A DNA stretch of 64,000 bases from contig NZ_CP024314.1 of assembly GCF_002944315.1 (NCBI RefSeq), forward strand, positions 1,860,001-1,924,000, written 5' to 3'. The notes under the pieces were generated by a model. The model had not been told where the DNA came from. It did no database searches and worked only from the letters and a program-made list of their open reading frames with translations. Positions 1-9,090 of this stretch are shown here, piece after piece. The stretch is from Rhizobium sp. NXC24. GTDB lineage: Bacteria > Pseudomonadota > Alphaproteobacteria > Rhizobiales > Rhizobiaceae. The stretch's first letter is position 1. Every line of letters starts with the position of its first letter. The position numbers and the translations under genes are program-made.

Positions 1-710
1 GCCGCCATCTCAATTCGCTCCAGACGCTCATCGAGAAGTACCGGTAGAGCCGTGCCTCCATGCCACACGGCGAGTGCCACGGCCTTGCCGCCCTTTTCGC
101 CGATGAGCAGAGGTTCCTGCCCGGGCTCGAATTGTGTCTGCGCCGTTCGTCCGGTCTTTCGGCCGGCTATCTTATCCGCATAAGTCACCGCCAATCGCTC
201 GCGCCGCCGATCGAATGCCGTGATTTCCACCGGGACCGGCACGAGTTGAGCGGGACGGCGCAGTTGCCCGCGGATACGCATGGCACGCAAGATTTGAAAA
301 ATTATGGTGATGGAGGCGCCGCCGAGAACAGCAACGAAAACGACAAGCGTTATGATTCGGTTCCAGAGCATATCAATGCCGATGCTAAGGGTCGCCAAAT
401 CCGGGTGGTCCCCGGAAATGACAAGATTCGTTTCATAATCACCGACATGGAGGTCGACAAACATGATCTCGACATCCGTGTCATAGGTCTGAGCATTGTA
501 CGTATAGTTGAGATGAGCCGAGCAGGTGGTAAACAAGCCCTTTTGGGTCGAGCATTTTCCGTCTCGAATATCCCCGCTATCAAGCATGACGGGATTTTGA
601 TTGATCACCCAATCCCTCAGGATGCCCGGCACTTCATAAACCGCCATGAAAACGGTCAGGCCGATCACTATCAGCAACGAGAAGTAGCTGATTTTCGGCG
701 TTGAAATCAC
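1..710 (-). CDS. Two-helix membrane protein, DUF3592-like (3' end outside window)
   Basis: The minus strand is open from a GTG at 710 (CAGGG seven bases upstream) to the window edge, about 236 residues without a stop. The protein starts with a hydrophobic helix (residues 8-22, rich in L, I, V and F). An outer loop with two cysteines twelve residues apart and many Asp/Tyr residues follows. A second helix lies near residues 110-130, followed by a basic tail (RRRERLAVTYADK). This layout resembles DUF3592 proteins, whose function is unknown. The C-terminus is cut by the window, and a start further downstream cannot be excluded. Long ORFs on the opposite strand here are antisense shadows. Confidence 0.55.
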   Translation of the reverse strand, partial: MISTPKISYFSLLIVIGLTVFMAVYEVPGILRDWVINQNPVMLDSGDIRDGKCSTQKGLFTTCSAHLNYTYNAQTYDTDVEIMFVDLHVGDYETNLVISGDHPDLATLSIGIDMLWNRIITLVVFVAVLGGASITIIFQILRAMRIRGQLRRPAQLVPVPVEITAFDRRRERLAVTYADKIAGRKTGRTAQTQFEPGQEPLLIGEKGGKAVALAVWHGGTALPVLLDERLERIEMA

Positions 711-992
711 ACCCTGAGCAAGCACGAGAGCTCTTTGCGGGAGCTATATCGTCGGGGATGTGATCATTGTCAGCCTGAAACTCCGAGTGGGGTTCGACTT
801 TGCGCCCACATTTTTCAGCACGGAAAAATAGACATTTTTCCAGGAAGCTCAATATTCGGTTGTGTGACATCCACTGACTTCATGGGCGACCACAAGCATT
901 TTGGCGGCCGCCGGCGAGCGAGGTCCGATGCAGTTTCGGACTCGGCCGGCGGTTCGTCCAACCGCGGTTCTACGACCTCTTCCCGTCCCGCC

Positions 993-2156
993 TTACTGCC
1001 TTTTGAATGCCGGCTTGTGATCACCGGCGATGGTCTCGCCAAATGGACCGGTATTGACCAATGAACTTGCGGCCTTGACGGGATGGGCAAGTGGCAGATG
1101 AGGCAGAACCAGTTCGCCGAAGCGATAGGCCTCCTCCAGATGCGGATAGCCCGACATGATGAAGGTATCGATGCCGATCTCGCGGTATTCTTCCATCCGC
1201 TGCTTTATCTGATCCGGGTCGCCGACGAGCGCGGTGCCTGCGCCGCCTCTGACCAGGCCGACACCTGCCCATAGATTTGGACTGACCTCGAGCTTGTCTC
1301 GCTGACCGCCATGCAAGCGGCTCATGCGGCTTTGGCCGACGGAATCCATTCGCTCGAACACTTTCTGTGCCTTGGCGATCGTCTCGTCGTCCAGAAATTG
1401 AATGAGGTCTTCGGCAGCCTGCCATGCCGCGGCGGCCGTCTCACGCACGATAACGTGCAGCCGGATACCGAAAGTAACCTCACGGCCCTCCCTGTCCGCC
1501 AGCGCCCGCACCTCGGCGATTTTCTTCGCCACCTCTTCCGGCGGCTCTCCCCATGTCAGGTACTTGTCGATAGTGCGGGCGGCGATTTCCTGCCCGATGC
1601 CGGAAGAGCCACCGAAATAAAGCGGCGGATGTGGCGTCTGATACGAAGGATAGAGCACCGAGCCATTTTCAATGTCGAAATGCTTTCCCTTATGGTTCAC
1701 CGTCTCGCCACGCAGCAGCGCCTTGTATATGTGGAGAAATTCCTCCGTGATCTCGTAACGCTCGCTATGCGCATAGTGGATGCCATCGCCTTTGTTCTCG
1801 ACGGGATCGCCACCTGTGACGACATTGATCAGAAGCCGGCCCTCCGAGATGCGGTCGAGCGTCGCCGTCATACGCGCGGCGAGCGTCGGCGAAAGCAGAC
1901 CTGGCCTCACGGCAATCAGATAGCGCAGCTTCTCCGTCAGCGGCGCCAGCGCAGAGGCAACCACCCAACTATCCTCGCAGCTTTTGCCGGTCGGGATCAG
2001 CACACCGTAATATCCAAGCGAATCCGCTGCTTGGGCCACTTGCTTCAAATAGGCGAGATCCACATTCCGCCCGCCGAACGAGGTGCCGAGATAGCGGCTA
2101 TCGCCATGGGTCGGCAAAAACCACAGAACATTGACCTTTTCGGGAGCGGAGCTCAT
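993..2156 (-). CDS. ssuD: FMNH2-dependent alkanesulfonate monooxygenase SsuD
   Basis: This cytoplasmic LLM-class flavoprotein oxidises aliphatic sulfonates with FMNH2 and O2, releasing sulfite and an aldehyde. Its 387 residues match the usual SsuD length. Family hallmarks are the N-terminal [15 protein letters not shown] segment, the stretch [13 protein letters not shown] (about 107-119) and [11 protein letters not shown] (about 180-190). The C-terminal [12 protein letters not shown] is typical of SsuD rather than of generic LLM proteins. No SsuE flavin reductase or SsuABC transporter is in the window, so reduced FMN must come from elsewhere. The gene is divergent from the SfnB-like gene at 2683, and a perfect dyad lies 125 bases upstream. 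Role: sulfur scavenging under sulfate limitation. Confidence 0.9.
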   Translation of the reverse strand: MSSAPEKVNVLWFLPTHGDSRYLGTSFGGRNVDLAYLKQVAQAADSLGYYGVLIPTGKSCEDSWVVASALAPLTEKLRYLIAVRPGLLSPTLAARMTATLDRISEGRLLINVVTGGDPVENKGDGIHYAHSERYEITEEFLHIYKALLRGETVNHKGKHFDIENGSVLYPSYQTPHPPLYFGGSSGIGQEIAARTIDKYLTWGEPPEEVAKKIAEVRALADREGREVTFGIRLHVIVRETAAAAWQAAEDLIQFLDDETIAKAQKVFERMDSVGQSRMSRLHGGQRDKLEVSPNLWAGVGLVRGGAGTALVGDPDQIKQRMEEYREIGIDTFIMSGYPHLEEAYRFGELVLPHLPLAHPVKAASSLVNTGPFGETIAGDHKPAFKRQ

Positions 2157-2682
2157 CGGAATGTCTCCAGAATAAGCGAGTGCGCGCCCAGCAGCCTTGC
2201 GACCCCAAACCTTTTCGTAGTGCTCATGTCAGACCCTCTATGCAAGATTTGCCGAGGGTATGAAGCTTCACGCTTAATACATAGAATTAGTGTTCTATTT
2301 TATCCGCAAATTGCAGAAGAAGATGGTTCAGGTGATTGCAATCGAGCAATGGCGTGCCGCGAGCGGAGCGAGGCGCACTGGCATTCTGCGAATGCTAGAT
2401 CGCGGTTCGCCAAGGCTGGTGCCGCTTTCACAGACCAAATTCGTTTTTGAAGGAGGCGCGCGGAATTTCGACGCGTCTCCAATGTCCTGCTAAGGCAGGT
2501 TGGCTTCCCGAAGGATTGCCAGAAGCTTCGCGCAATCTCGATGGCCCGTACGCCGCTCAACGCGTCGAACACGGGTCGCCGGAGCAAGACTTTCCAAATT
2601 GTATTAAAACTATAGAAATTACCGCCTTAAGAAATGCGCTGACTTCGCGCACCTATTACCCGTTATTTCAAGGAGGCCCCCA
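2157..2682. other. Divergent intergenic region, ssuD / sfnB-like
   Basis: These 526 bases separate the divergent ssuD and SfnB-like genes and should hold both promoters. I see the perfect dyad at 2281-2298, an A/T-rich stretch near 2600-2625 (ACTATAGAAATTA) that could be a promoter for the plus-strand gene, and an AAGGAGG ribosome binding site just before 2683. Short ORFs on both strands have no recognisable protein character and were left out. Confidence 0.5.
2281..2298. promoter_or_regulatory. Perfect dyad, candidate operator upstream of ssuD
   Basis: ATAGAATTAGTGTTCTAT has two perfect 6-bp arms around a 6-bp spacer, in an A/T-rich patch between the divergent sulfur genes. Position and symmetry fit a dimeric regulator site, for example for a sulfur-responsive activator. 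The protein that binds it is unknown. Confidence 0.4.
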
Positions 2683-3900
2683 ATGACCGTAATAACGGGA
2701 CGCATAGCGCCTACCCGGCTTGTGCCCACTCGATTGGAGAGCGACGAAGAGGCGATTGCGGCGGCCCGCACACTCGCCGGTCGGTTCGCCGCGAGCGCCG
2801 CCCGGCGGGATGCTGATCGCATTCTGCCTTTCGACGAGCTCGATCAACTGTCACAGTCGGGGCTTCTCGCAATTGCCGTGCCAGCCGAATATGGCGGGCT
2901 GGACGTGTCGAATTCGGTGCTCGCCGAGGTGACGGCGATCATCGCCGAGGCTGACGGCTCCATCGGCCAGATCCCTCAAAACCATTTCTACATTCTGGAG
3001 GCGCTGCGAACGGACGGAACCGAAGAGCAGAAGCGCTTTTTCTTTGGCCGCGCGCTCGCCGGCGACCGCTTCGGCAATGCGCTGTCGGAGCGCGGAACGA
3101 AAACGGTTGGTCACTACAATACCCGGATAGTGGGTGACGGCTCCGGCTACCGCTTGAACGGGAGAAAATATTATTCGACCGGCGTGCTTTTTGCCGATTG
3201 GATCACAGTTTTCGCGCTTGATGCGGATGACAGGTTAGTCATGGCTTTCGTGCCGAAGGGGACGGAGGGCGTAGAAATCGTCGATGACTGGGACGGCTTC
3301 GGTCAACGCACGACGGGCAGCGGCACGACTGTTCTCAATAATGTTTACGTCAGCGCCGACGCGGTCGTGCGCCATCACAAGGGGTTCGAACGACCGACGA
3401 CGATCGGCTCGGTCGGCCAGATCATCCATGCCGGCGTCGATCTCGGTCTTGCGCGGGCCGCCTTCGCCGAGACGATCAGCTTCGTGCGCACCAAGTCCCG
3501 CCCCTGGATGGATAGCGGCGTGGACAAAGCGTCGGACGATCCACTCACGATCGCTAAGGTCGGCCAGATCGCGATCAAGCTCGAGGCTGCAGCCGCACAG
3601 GTCGAACGCGCCGGCACCAAGGTCGATGCTGCCCAAATCGAAACGACTGAAGAGAGGGTCGTCGAGGCGACGATCGCCGTTGCCGCAGCAAAGGTGTTGA
3701 CGACGGAGATCGCCATCGAGGCTTCCAATACCCTCTTCGAACTCGCCGGCACCTCATCCGTGCAATCGGGCCTCAATCTCGATCGCCACTGGCGCAACGC
3801 CCGTACGCATACGCTCCACGACCCCGTGCGCTGGAAATACCATGTGGTCGGCAACTATTATCTGAACGGCGTCCTGCCGCCAAAGAACGGTGCTCTCTAA
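2683..3900 (+). CDS. sfnB: SfnB-family sulfur acquisition oxidoreductase
   Basis: This 405-residue acyl-CoA dehydrogenase-fold flavoprotein belongs to the SfnB/DszC branch, whose members act on organosulfur compounds with reduced flavin rather than on acyl-CoA. Visible features are LLAIAVPAEYGGLDV near residue 65, GSIGQIPQNHFY near 95, GRKYYSTGVLFADW near 155 and the family C-terminal block HWRNARTHTLHDPVRWK near 370. The start has an ideal AAGGAGG eight bases upstream. SfnB proteins are linked to dimethylsulfone and sulfonate use in pseudomonads; the exact reaction here is not known. It converges with the DszC-like gene at 3974 across a shared terminator. Confidence 0.8.
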   Translation: MTVITGRIAPTRLVPTRLESDEEAIAAARTLAGRFAASAARRDADRILPFDELDQLSQSGLLAIAVPAEYGGLDVSNSVLAEVTAIIAEADGSIGQIPQNHFYILEALRTDGTEEQKRFFFGRALAGDRFGNALSERGTKTVGHYNTRIVGDGSGYRLNGRKYYSTGVLFADWITVFALDADDRLVMAFVPKGTEGVEIVDDWDGFGQRTTGSGTTVLNNVYVSADAVVRHHKGFERPTTIGSVGQIIHAGVDLGLARAAFAETISFVRTKSRPWMDSGVDKASDDPLTIAKVGQIAIKLEAAAAQVERAGTKVDAAQIETTEERVVEATIAVAAAKVLTTEIAIEASNTLFELAGTSSVQSGLNLDRHWRNARTHTLHDPVRWKYHVVGNYYLNGVLPPKNGAL

Positions 3901-3914
3901 CTCCTCCCCGGGCA

Positions 3915-3956
3915 AACGAAAGCCCCATGCATGCCTTCAGGCATGGGGCTTTCGTT
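3915..3956. terminator. Bidirectional hairpin between convergent genes
   Basis: A perfect 16-bp stem (3915-3930 paired with 3941-3956) closes a 10-base loop. The arms begin AACGAAAGCCCC and end GGGGCTTTCGTT. It lies 14 bases after the SfnB-like stop and 17 bases before the end of the opposing DszC-like gene, so it can stop transcription from both sides. Confidence 0.85.
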
Positions 3957-3973
3957 GAGGGCTAAGCCACCGA

Positions 3974-5182
3974 TCAGCTATAGAGGCTGACGTCCGGAAT
4001 CTTGTCGTTCAAGACGAATTCGCCGACTTCCTTGGCTTTGTAGAAGACCGGGTCATGAAGCGTATGGGTGCGCACATTGCGCCAAAAGCGGTCGAACCGG
4101 TATTTGTCGGCAGTGGAGCGCGCGCCCGTCAGCTCAAAGACGCGAGACGTGATGTCGAGCGAGATATTGGTCGCGTGGACCTTGGCTGCATAGGCTTCGG
4201 CCGCCGCCGCGCCGCGTTCGCGGGCGGTGACGGAATGCCCCTTTGCAAGCTCTGTTTGAACGGCTGCGGCAGCACTGTCCGCCAAGGCCGTTGCAGCCTT
4301 TAGCGAAGCTGTGAATTCTCCGACACGTTCGAGAATATAGGGATCGTCGGCGGCGCGCTCGACGCCTGACGTGACCCAGGGCCGCGTCGTCGCGCGCACA
4401 TAGTCGAGCGCTGCCTGCAATGCCCCTTCGGCTGTACCGAGATAGAAATTGACGAAGACCAACTGGATCAGAGGCGTATTGAAGGTCGAAAGCACCGGGG
4501 GTGCCGCATCCGGCGCGACTGGCTGGCCGACAAAATCCTCGGTATAGACAGGGAAGTCGCGGAAATCGACGCTGCCGCTGTCCGACAGGCGCTGGCCGAA
4601 ATTGTCCCAGTCGTCATTGGCGATATAGCCCGGCCGGTTGGTGCGGATGGTGAAGCCGACGATCTTGTCGTCCAATGCGGCGTTTGCATTGATGTAATCG
4701 GAGACATGGGCGGCCGTCGAAAAGGTTTTCCGCCCGTTCAGGACGTAGCCATTGCCGCGCCGTGTTAGAACCAGCCCCGGATCGCGCGGATTGACGGCGG
4801 CTCCCCAATAAAGGTTTTCCGCGACCGTCTCTTCGCCGAGCGCATTGGCGCGCACGGGATCAAGCGCCCAGTAAATGTACTGGCTGTTGACGAAGTGATA
4901 GCCCAGGAGCTGCCCGATGGAGCTTTCGCCCCTGGCAAGTATGCGCACCAAGCGCAGGCCATCGACCCAGTCCAGCCCGCCGCCGCCGATCTCCCGCGAA
5001 TGCAGCGCGTTCAGCAATCCGGCCTTCTTGAGTTTGATAATCTCGGCAAGAGGAGGTCGGCCCTCGCGATCGAGTGCAGCGGCACGCTTGGAAAGATCCG
5101 CAGATATCTCAATGGCACTGTCGAAAAGGTCCTTGCGTGTCGTGCCCGGATTGGTCGCGAAAAGGACGTTGGACTGGCTCAT
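3974..5182 (-). CDS. DszC-like flavin-dependent monooxygenase (acyl-CoA dehydrogenase fold)
   Basis: The 402-residue product has the acyl-CoA dehydrogenase fold and is closer to DszC/SfnB monooxygenases than to true dehydrogenases. Seen are GESSIGQLLGYHFVNSQY near residue 90, NGRKTFSTAAHVSDY near 150, DNFGQRLSDSG near 195 and the C-terminal FWRNVRTHTLHDP. It lacks the catalytic Glu context of beta-oxidation enzymes. DszC-type enzymes oxygenate sulfur with FMNH2 from a separate reductase, and DszA-type enzymes then cleave C-S bonds; a DszA-like gene lies at 9091. It is 78 bases downstream of the periplasmic binding protein gene at 5261 in genomic order but is transcribed before reaching no other gene, ending at the shared terminator. 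The substrate is unknown. Confidence 0.75.
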   Translation of the reverse strand: MSQSNVLFATNPGTTRKDLFDSAIEISADLSKRAAALDREGRPPLAEIIKLKKAGLLNALHSREIGGGGLDWVDGLRLVRILARGESSIGQLLGYHFVNSQYIYWALDPVRANALGEETVAENLYWGAAVNPRDPGLVLTRRGNGYVLNGRKTFSTAAHVSDYINANAALDDKIVGFTIRTNRPGYIANDDWDNFGQRLSDSGSVDFRDFPVYTEDFVGQPVAPDAAPPVLSTFNTPLIQLVFVNFYLGTAEGALQAALDYVRATTRPWVTSGVERAADDPYILERVGEFTASLKAATALADSAAAAVQTELAKGHSVTARERGAAAAEAYAAKVHATNISLDITSRVFELTGARSTADKYRFDRFWRNVRTHTLHDPVFYKAKEVGEFVLNDKIPDVSLYS

Positions 5183-5260
5183 GGATAGAGAACTCCCGTT
5201 CTATGAAACAAGACCGATGACGGTCGTGCGATCGTCACCGGAAGATCGATCTGGCCGAGC

Positions 5261-6307
5261 CTAGAAAAGCTTGGCCGGGATCCAGCTTGCGGTTGCGGCG
5301 TCGCTGGTGCTGAAGGCCGGGATTTTCTGCGCGAGCTCCTCGATCGTCTTGACGCCGGCTGCCCGCAGCGACTCCTGGGTCAGGAGCGCTGGCTTGACCG
5401 AGATCTGGTGGGGAACATCCTGCCCGGCGATCTGCAGCGCCGCGGCACGGACCGAGACCGCCCCGACCACGGCCGGATTGGTCGCGACCGTCGCCACCCA
5501 GGGGCTGCCATCCGCGGTGATCTCCTGGATATCGGCGGTCGATACATCAGCCGAATAAATCTTCAATTTGCCGACAATGCCGAGGTCGGAAGCGGCAAGC
5601 TTTACCCCGCGGGCAAATTCATCGTAGGGCGCAAAGACGACGCTGATATCCGGATTGGCCGTCAGCGCGGCCTTTGCCTGGTCGGCTGTGGACGTTGCGG
5701 TCGTATCGCTGACATTGCCGAAACGGGCCTTTTCAACGACGCCCGCATTCTCGGCCTTGAACTTGTCCCAGATCTCGTTGCGGCGATCGAGCGGCGCAAA
5801 GCCCGCGACATAGACATAACCGGCATTGAACTTGGTGCCGTTATCCTTGACGGCCTGTTTCAGGGCGAGGTCGGCAATCTCGTGGTCGCTCTGCTCGACC
5901 TGCGGGATTTTCGGATTGTTGAGATTGACGTCGAATGCGACAACCTTGATGCCCTTGTCGAGCGCCTGCTGCACGACGTCGCCGAGCGATTCCGGCAAGC
6001 CATGGTCAATGACGATGCCGGACACACCGAGATTGATGGCCTGCAAAATCTGCTCACGCTGTTCGGCAGCATCCTGCCGTCCCGGGAAGACACGCAGGTC
6101 GATGTCGAGAGACTTTGCCTGCGCTTCGGCACCGGCCTGATAGGCCTGGAAAAAGTCGCCTGCCGATATGTAGCTGATCAGCGCAACCTTGACGCCGCCC
6201 TTGTCGAAGGGAACAGGCGCGCCGGCAATGCCTCCGGCAACAGCAGCTTGCGTAAACAGGAATGGAATGGCAGCGGCAGACAGAGCGAGCTGTGCGAGGG
6301 GTTTCAT
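5261..6307 (-). CDS. Periplasmic substrate-binding protein of ribose-type ABC importer
   Basis: A 348-residue class I binding protein (Peripla_BP_4 group). The ATG at 6307 is preferred because AAGAGGA lies nine bases upstream; a TTG at 6328 is an alternative. The signal peptide is KPLAQLALSAAAIPFLF followed by an AVA/GG cleavage site near residue 25. The mature protein shows KVALISYISAGDFFQAYQAG, GVSGIVIDHG and the repeated alpha/beta pattern of sugar binders. It is divergent from the ATPase and permease genes at 6540-9073, with which it should form one importer. Sulfur-acquisition enzymes on both sides suggest that the ligand carries sulfur, possibly a sulfonated or thio-sugar. This is inference. 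Confidence 0.8.
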   Translation of the reverse strand: MKPLAQLALSAAAIPFLFTQAAVAGGIAGAPVPFDKGGVKVALISYISAGDFFQAYQAGAEAQAKSLDIDLRVFPGRQDAAEQREQILQAINLGVSGIVIDHGLPESLGDVVQQALDKGIKVVAFDVNLNNPKIPQVEQSDHEIADLALKQAVKDNGTKFNAGYVYVAGFAPLDRRNEIWDKFKAENAGVVEKARFGNVSDTTATSTADQAKAALTANPDISVVFAPYDEFARGVKLAASDLGIVGKLKIYSADVSTADIQEITADGSPWVATVATNPAVVGAVSVRAAALQIAGQDVPHQISVKPALLTQESLRAAGVKTIEELAQKIPAFSTSDAATASWIPAKLF

Positions 6308-6406
6308 TGTCGCGATCCTCTTGATCAATCAAATGCGTCGTCTCACGGGTCGGCAGCTCCAGCGACGCAAATTTATTAGATATAAAGCCTATAAATTTAG
6401 TAGATT

Positions 6407-6420
6407 AAATCATCTGATTT
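6407..6420. promoter_or_regulatory. Perfect dyad between divergent importer genes
   Basis: AAATCATCTGATTT is a perfect palindrome with 6-bp arms and a 2-bp centre. It sits in an A/T-rich stretch (6370-6445) between the binding-protein gene and the ATPase gene. It is a plausible shared operator or part of the promoters; no regulator gene lies next to it. Confidence 0.35.
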
Positions 6421-6539
6421 TGGCGAAATTGCTAGATTCTTTGTTTCCTTCGGCTGACCGCGGCAGCAAAGCCTTGCCTGGAGATTCGAGGCTCGGCTGA
6501 GCAGTATCAAGGCTTCCAAACTCACCGGAATGCCGTTTG

Positions 6540-8024
6540 ATGCCCCTGCTGACAATCGAAAATCTAACGCATAGCTTCGGCGCAACGCGTGCTCTTGCCG
6601 GCGCCGGATTGGCGATCGAACGCGGCGAGATCGTCGCGCTGATGGGCGCAAATGGCGCGGGCAAATCAACACTGGTGAAAATTCTCTCCGGCGTGATCGC
6701 AGCCGATGGCGGGACGATCAATTTCAGCGGTCAGGCTTTCAAGCCGCGCAGCCCGTCGGATGCAGCGCGCGCCGGCATCGTCACGGTTCATCAATCCACA
6801 GATCTGATCGGAGCGCCGGGATTGACCGTCGCCGACGCGCTCATGCTCAACCAATTTGCCGATCGCGGCACCCGCTTCTTCGTCTCGCGGCGCAGCGTTC
6901 GTCGCGATGCCCAGGCGATGCTCGACGCCGCCAACATCTCTCTTCCCCTCGATCGCGACTTCGGCGATCTCTCGGCTGCAGACCGCCAGCTCGTGGCGAT
7001 CGCGCGCGCACTCGCCCACCGCGCCGAACTGCTGATCCTGGATGAACCGACGGCGAGCCTGTCTCTCCAGGAAAGCCGGCGGCTCTTCGATATCCTCTTG
7101 CGGCTCCGCAGCGAAGGGCTCGCCATCCTCTACATTTCGCACCGCACCGCGGATATCGAAGCCATAGCCGATCGCGCAGTGGTCATGCGGGGCGGTCGCG
7201 TGGTCGGTGCCTTCGCTCGACCCATCGATTTTTCTGCCGCAATCGAAATCATGATCGGCCGGAAGCTGGATGTCGCTCAGGCGGATGCCAGGGAGATGAC
7301 GGGCCCAATCGTCTTCGGGCTATGTGACGCGCAGCTCCTTCCGACGAGCGAACCCTTCGATCTGACGCTTCGCCAAGGCGAAGTCATCGCCATTACCGGC
7401 GTACTTGGCGCCGGAAAGAGCCGGTTGCTCTCAGCAATTTTCGGCGTTGGACGACTGGTGGGCGGTGAAATGTTTCTCGACGGCAAGCCGCACCTTCCAA
7501 GGTCGCCGGCGGATGCAATCGCTGCCGGCATAGCCATGGCTGCAGAAGATCGTCACCGTTCTTCGCTCATGCCTCCGGCTTGGCCCGGCAACTCGCTGGC
7601 CGCGACCATCAGCCTGCCGCATCTCGCCAGATGGTATCCGCACGATCTCCTTCTCGGTGGCCGCGAGGAATATGAGGCCGAGCAGGCAATCCGTCGCCTC
7701 GGCATCAAGGCGTCTGGCCCCCTCGCCTCCGTCTGGACGCTTTCCGGCGGAAATCAGCAAAAGACGGTGATCGCACGATGGGAAGCCGAGCCCAGCCGAT
7801 TGCTTCTGCTCGATGAGCCTTTCCAAGGCGTCGATGTCGGCGCCCGCCGCGACATCATCGCCGCAATACGATCCCGCACGGATCGTGCAACGCTGATCGC
7901 AACATCCGATCCCGAGGAGGCTTACGAAGTGGCCGACAGGATCCTCGTTATGGAACGCCACACGTTGCGGCCAGCTTCCGGCAGCGCGGCCGCCAATACC
8001 GTCATTCAAGGAATTTCAGCATGA
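6540..8024 (+). CDS. Ribose-type ABC importer ATPase (two nucleotide-binding domains)
   Basis: A 494-residue RbsA/MglA-type protein with two ABC domains in one chain. Domain 1 has Walker A GANGAGKST near residue 37 and Walker B LLILDEPTAS near 165. Domain 2 has a complete-looking GVLGAGKSR near 285, signature LSGGNQQK near 400 and LLLDEPFQGVD near 420. The start is taken at ATG 6540; an adjacent TTG at 6537 is possible, and the ribosome binding site is weak. The stop overlaps the permease start by four bases (ATGA), so the two are translationally coupled. It energises import with the permease at 8021 and the binding protein at 5261. Confidence 0.85.
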   Translation: MPLLTIENLTHSFGATRALAGAGLAIERGEIVALMGANGAGKSTLVKILSGVIAADGGTINFSGQAFKPRSPSDAARAGIVTVHQSTDLIGAPGLTVADALMLNQFADRGTRFFVSRRSVRRDAQAMLDAANISLPLDRDFGDLSAADRQLVAIARALAHRAELLILDEPTASLSLQESRRLFDILLRLRSEGLAILYISHRTADIEAIADRAVVMRGGRVVGAFARPIDFSAAIEIMIGRKLDVAQADAREMTGPIVFGLCDAQLLPTSEPFDLTLRQGEVIAITGVLGAGKSRLLSAIFGVGRLVGGEMFLDGKPHLPRSPADAIAAGIAMAAEDRHRSSLMPPAWPGNSLAATISLPHLARWYPHDLLLGGREEYEAEQAIRRLGIKASGPLASVWTLSGGNQQKTVIARWEAEPSRLLLLDEPFQGVDVGARRDIIAAIRSRTDRATLIATSDPEEAYEVADRILVMERHTLRPASGSAAANTVIQGISA

Positions 8025-9073
8025 CGACGATCGACAATGACACACCAGCCAAGGTCGCGACGCGCCAGCCGGGAAACGACAGCTTTAACCTCAGCGCAAT
8101 CGGCGCGTTCCTGCGGGCCGGTGCTGTCTTCATCCTTCTTGCGGCGATGCTCATCGGCTTTGCCGCCGCCGAGCCTGCCTTTATCAATATCGGCAATCTG
8201 ATGAGCATCCTGCAGGCGGTCTCCGTGGTTGCAATCCTCGGCGCCGGGGTGACCGTGACGCTTGCCGTCGGCGGTTTCGATCTGTCGATCGGCGCTGTGG
8301 CCGCGTCGAGCGTGATGGCGGCGAGCTACGCAATGATCGTCTGGCATCTCAATGCCTTCGCAACAGTGCCGCTGGTGCTTGCCTTCGGCGCCATCATCGG
8401 CCTCCTCAACGCCATTCTCATCGTTCGCCTTCGCGTTCCGGATCTGCTGGCAACGCTTGCGATGATGTTTCTGTTGTCGGGTCTGCAACTCGTACCGACG
8501 GCCGGCCGATCGATCTCCGCCGGGCTCATTCTTCCAGATGGCTCCAAAGCGACGGGCGCCTATGATCCCGCCTTCCTGACGATCGGCCGTTACAGCATTG
8601 CGGGCACAGTGCCCGTGTCCGTCGTACTGACGCTGGCCGTCGCGATCGGCCTCTTCGTCCTCACCGAGCGCACCCGCATCGGCCGGCTACTGTTTGCGAC
8701 CGGCGGCAACGAGATCGCGACCCGGCTGGCAGGCGCCTCGACCGTGAGGCTGAAGACCCTTGCCTATGTCATCTCCAGCACGCTGGCATCCCTCGGCGGC
8801 ATCATCATTGCCGCCCGCGTCGGCCGCGGTGACGTTTCCTCCGGCGGATCGTTGCTGATGGATTCGGTTGCGGCAGCCTTGATCGGCTTTGCCGTCCTCA
8901 ATCTGCGCCGCCCCAACGTACTCGGAACGATCGTCGGTGCCGTCTTCGTCGGCGTGCTTCTGAACGGCCTTACCATGCTGAATGCACCCTATTACACGCA
9001 GGATTTCATCAAAGGTGCCGTGCTCGTAGGAGCCTTGGCGCTGACTTACGGCCTCGGCCGCAGCAATCCTTAA
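8021..9073 (+). CDS. Ribose-type ABC importer permease
   Basis: A 350-residue RbsC-like inner membrane protein (BPD_transp_2) with many hydrophobic segments. Family motifs include GVTVTLAVGGFDLSIGAVAA near residue 80, where GG(F/I)DLSVG is the hallmark, and GGNEIATRLAG near 230. The ATG overlaps the ATPase stop. The DszA-like monooxygenase gene follows 17 bases downstream, so transporter and monooxygenase are very likely one operon. That arrangement is the best clue that the imported compound is an organosulfur substrate. Confidence 0.85.
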   Translation: MTTIDNDTPAKVATRQPGNDSFNLSAIGAFLRAGAVFILLAAMLIGFAAAEPAFINIGNLMSILQAVSVVAILGAGVTVTLAVGGFDLSIGAVAASSVMAASYAMIVWHLNAFATVPLVLAFGAIIGLLNAILIVRLRVPDLLATLAMMFLLSGLQLVPTAGRSISAGLILPDGSKATGAYDPAFLTIGRYSIAGTVPVSVVLTLAVAIGLFVLTERTRIGRLLFATGGNEIATRLAGASTVRLKTLAYVISSTLASLGGIIIAARVGRGDVSSGGSLLMDSVAAALIGFAVLNLRRPNVLGTIVGAVFVGVLLNGLTMLNAPYYTQDFIKGAVLVGALALTYGLGRSNP

Positions 9074-9090
9074 TTCCGAGGAGAATAGAT

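Noticed and set aside
60..704. 214-codon plus-strand frame
   Set aside because: It is antisense to the membrane-protein gene on minus, which has clear hydrophobic helices and a plausible start; the plus translation has no protein-like pattern.
711..992. Possible terminator or gene between the first gene and ssuD
   Set aside because: Only a short GTCCGA/TCGGAC hairpin without a T-run is seen, and the small frames are not convincing.
1311..2450. 379-codon plus-strand frame
   Set aside because: Antisense shadow of ssuD with no recognisable motifs; high-GC third positions leave long open frames on the opposite strand.
2300..2587. 95-codon minus-strand frame in the ssuD/sfnB gap
   Set aside because: No ribosome binding site or domain pattern, and it covers the likely promoter region.
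5408..6379. 323-codon plus-strand frame
   Set aside because: Antisense to the binding-protein gene, which has a signal peptide and family motifs.
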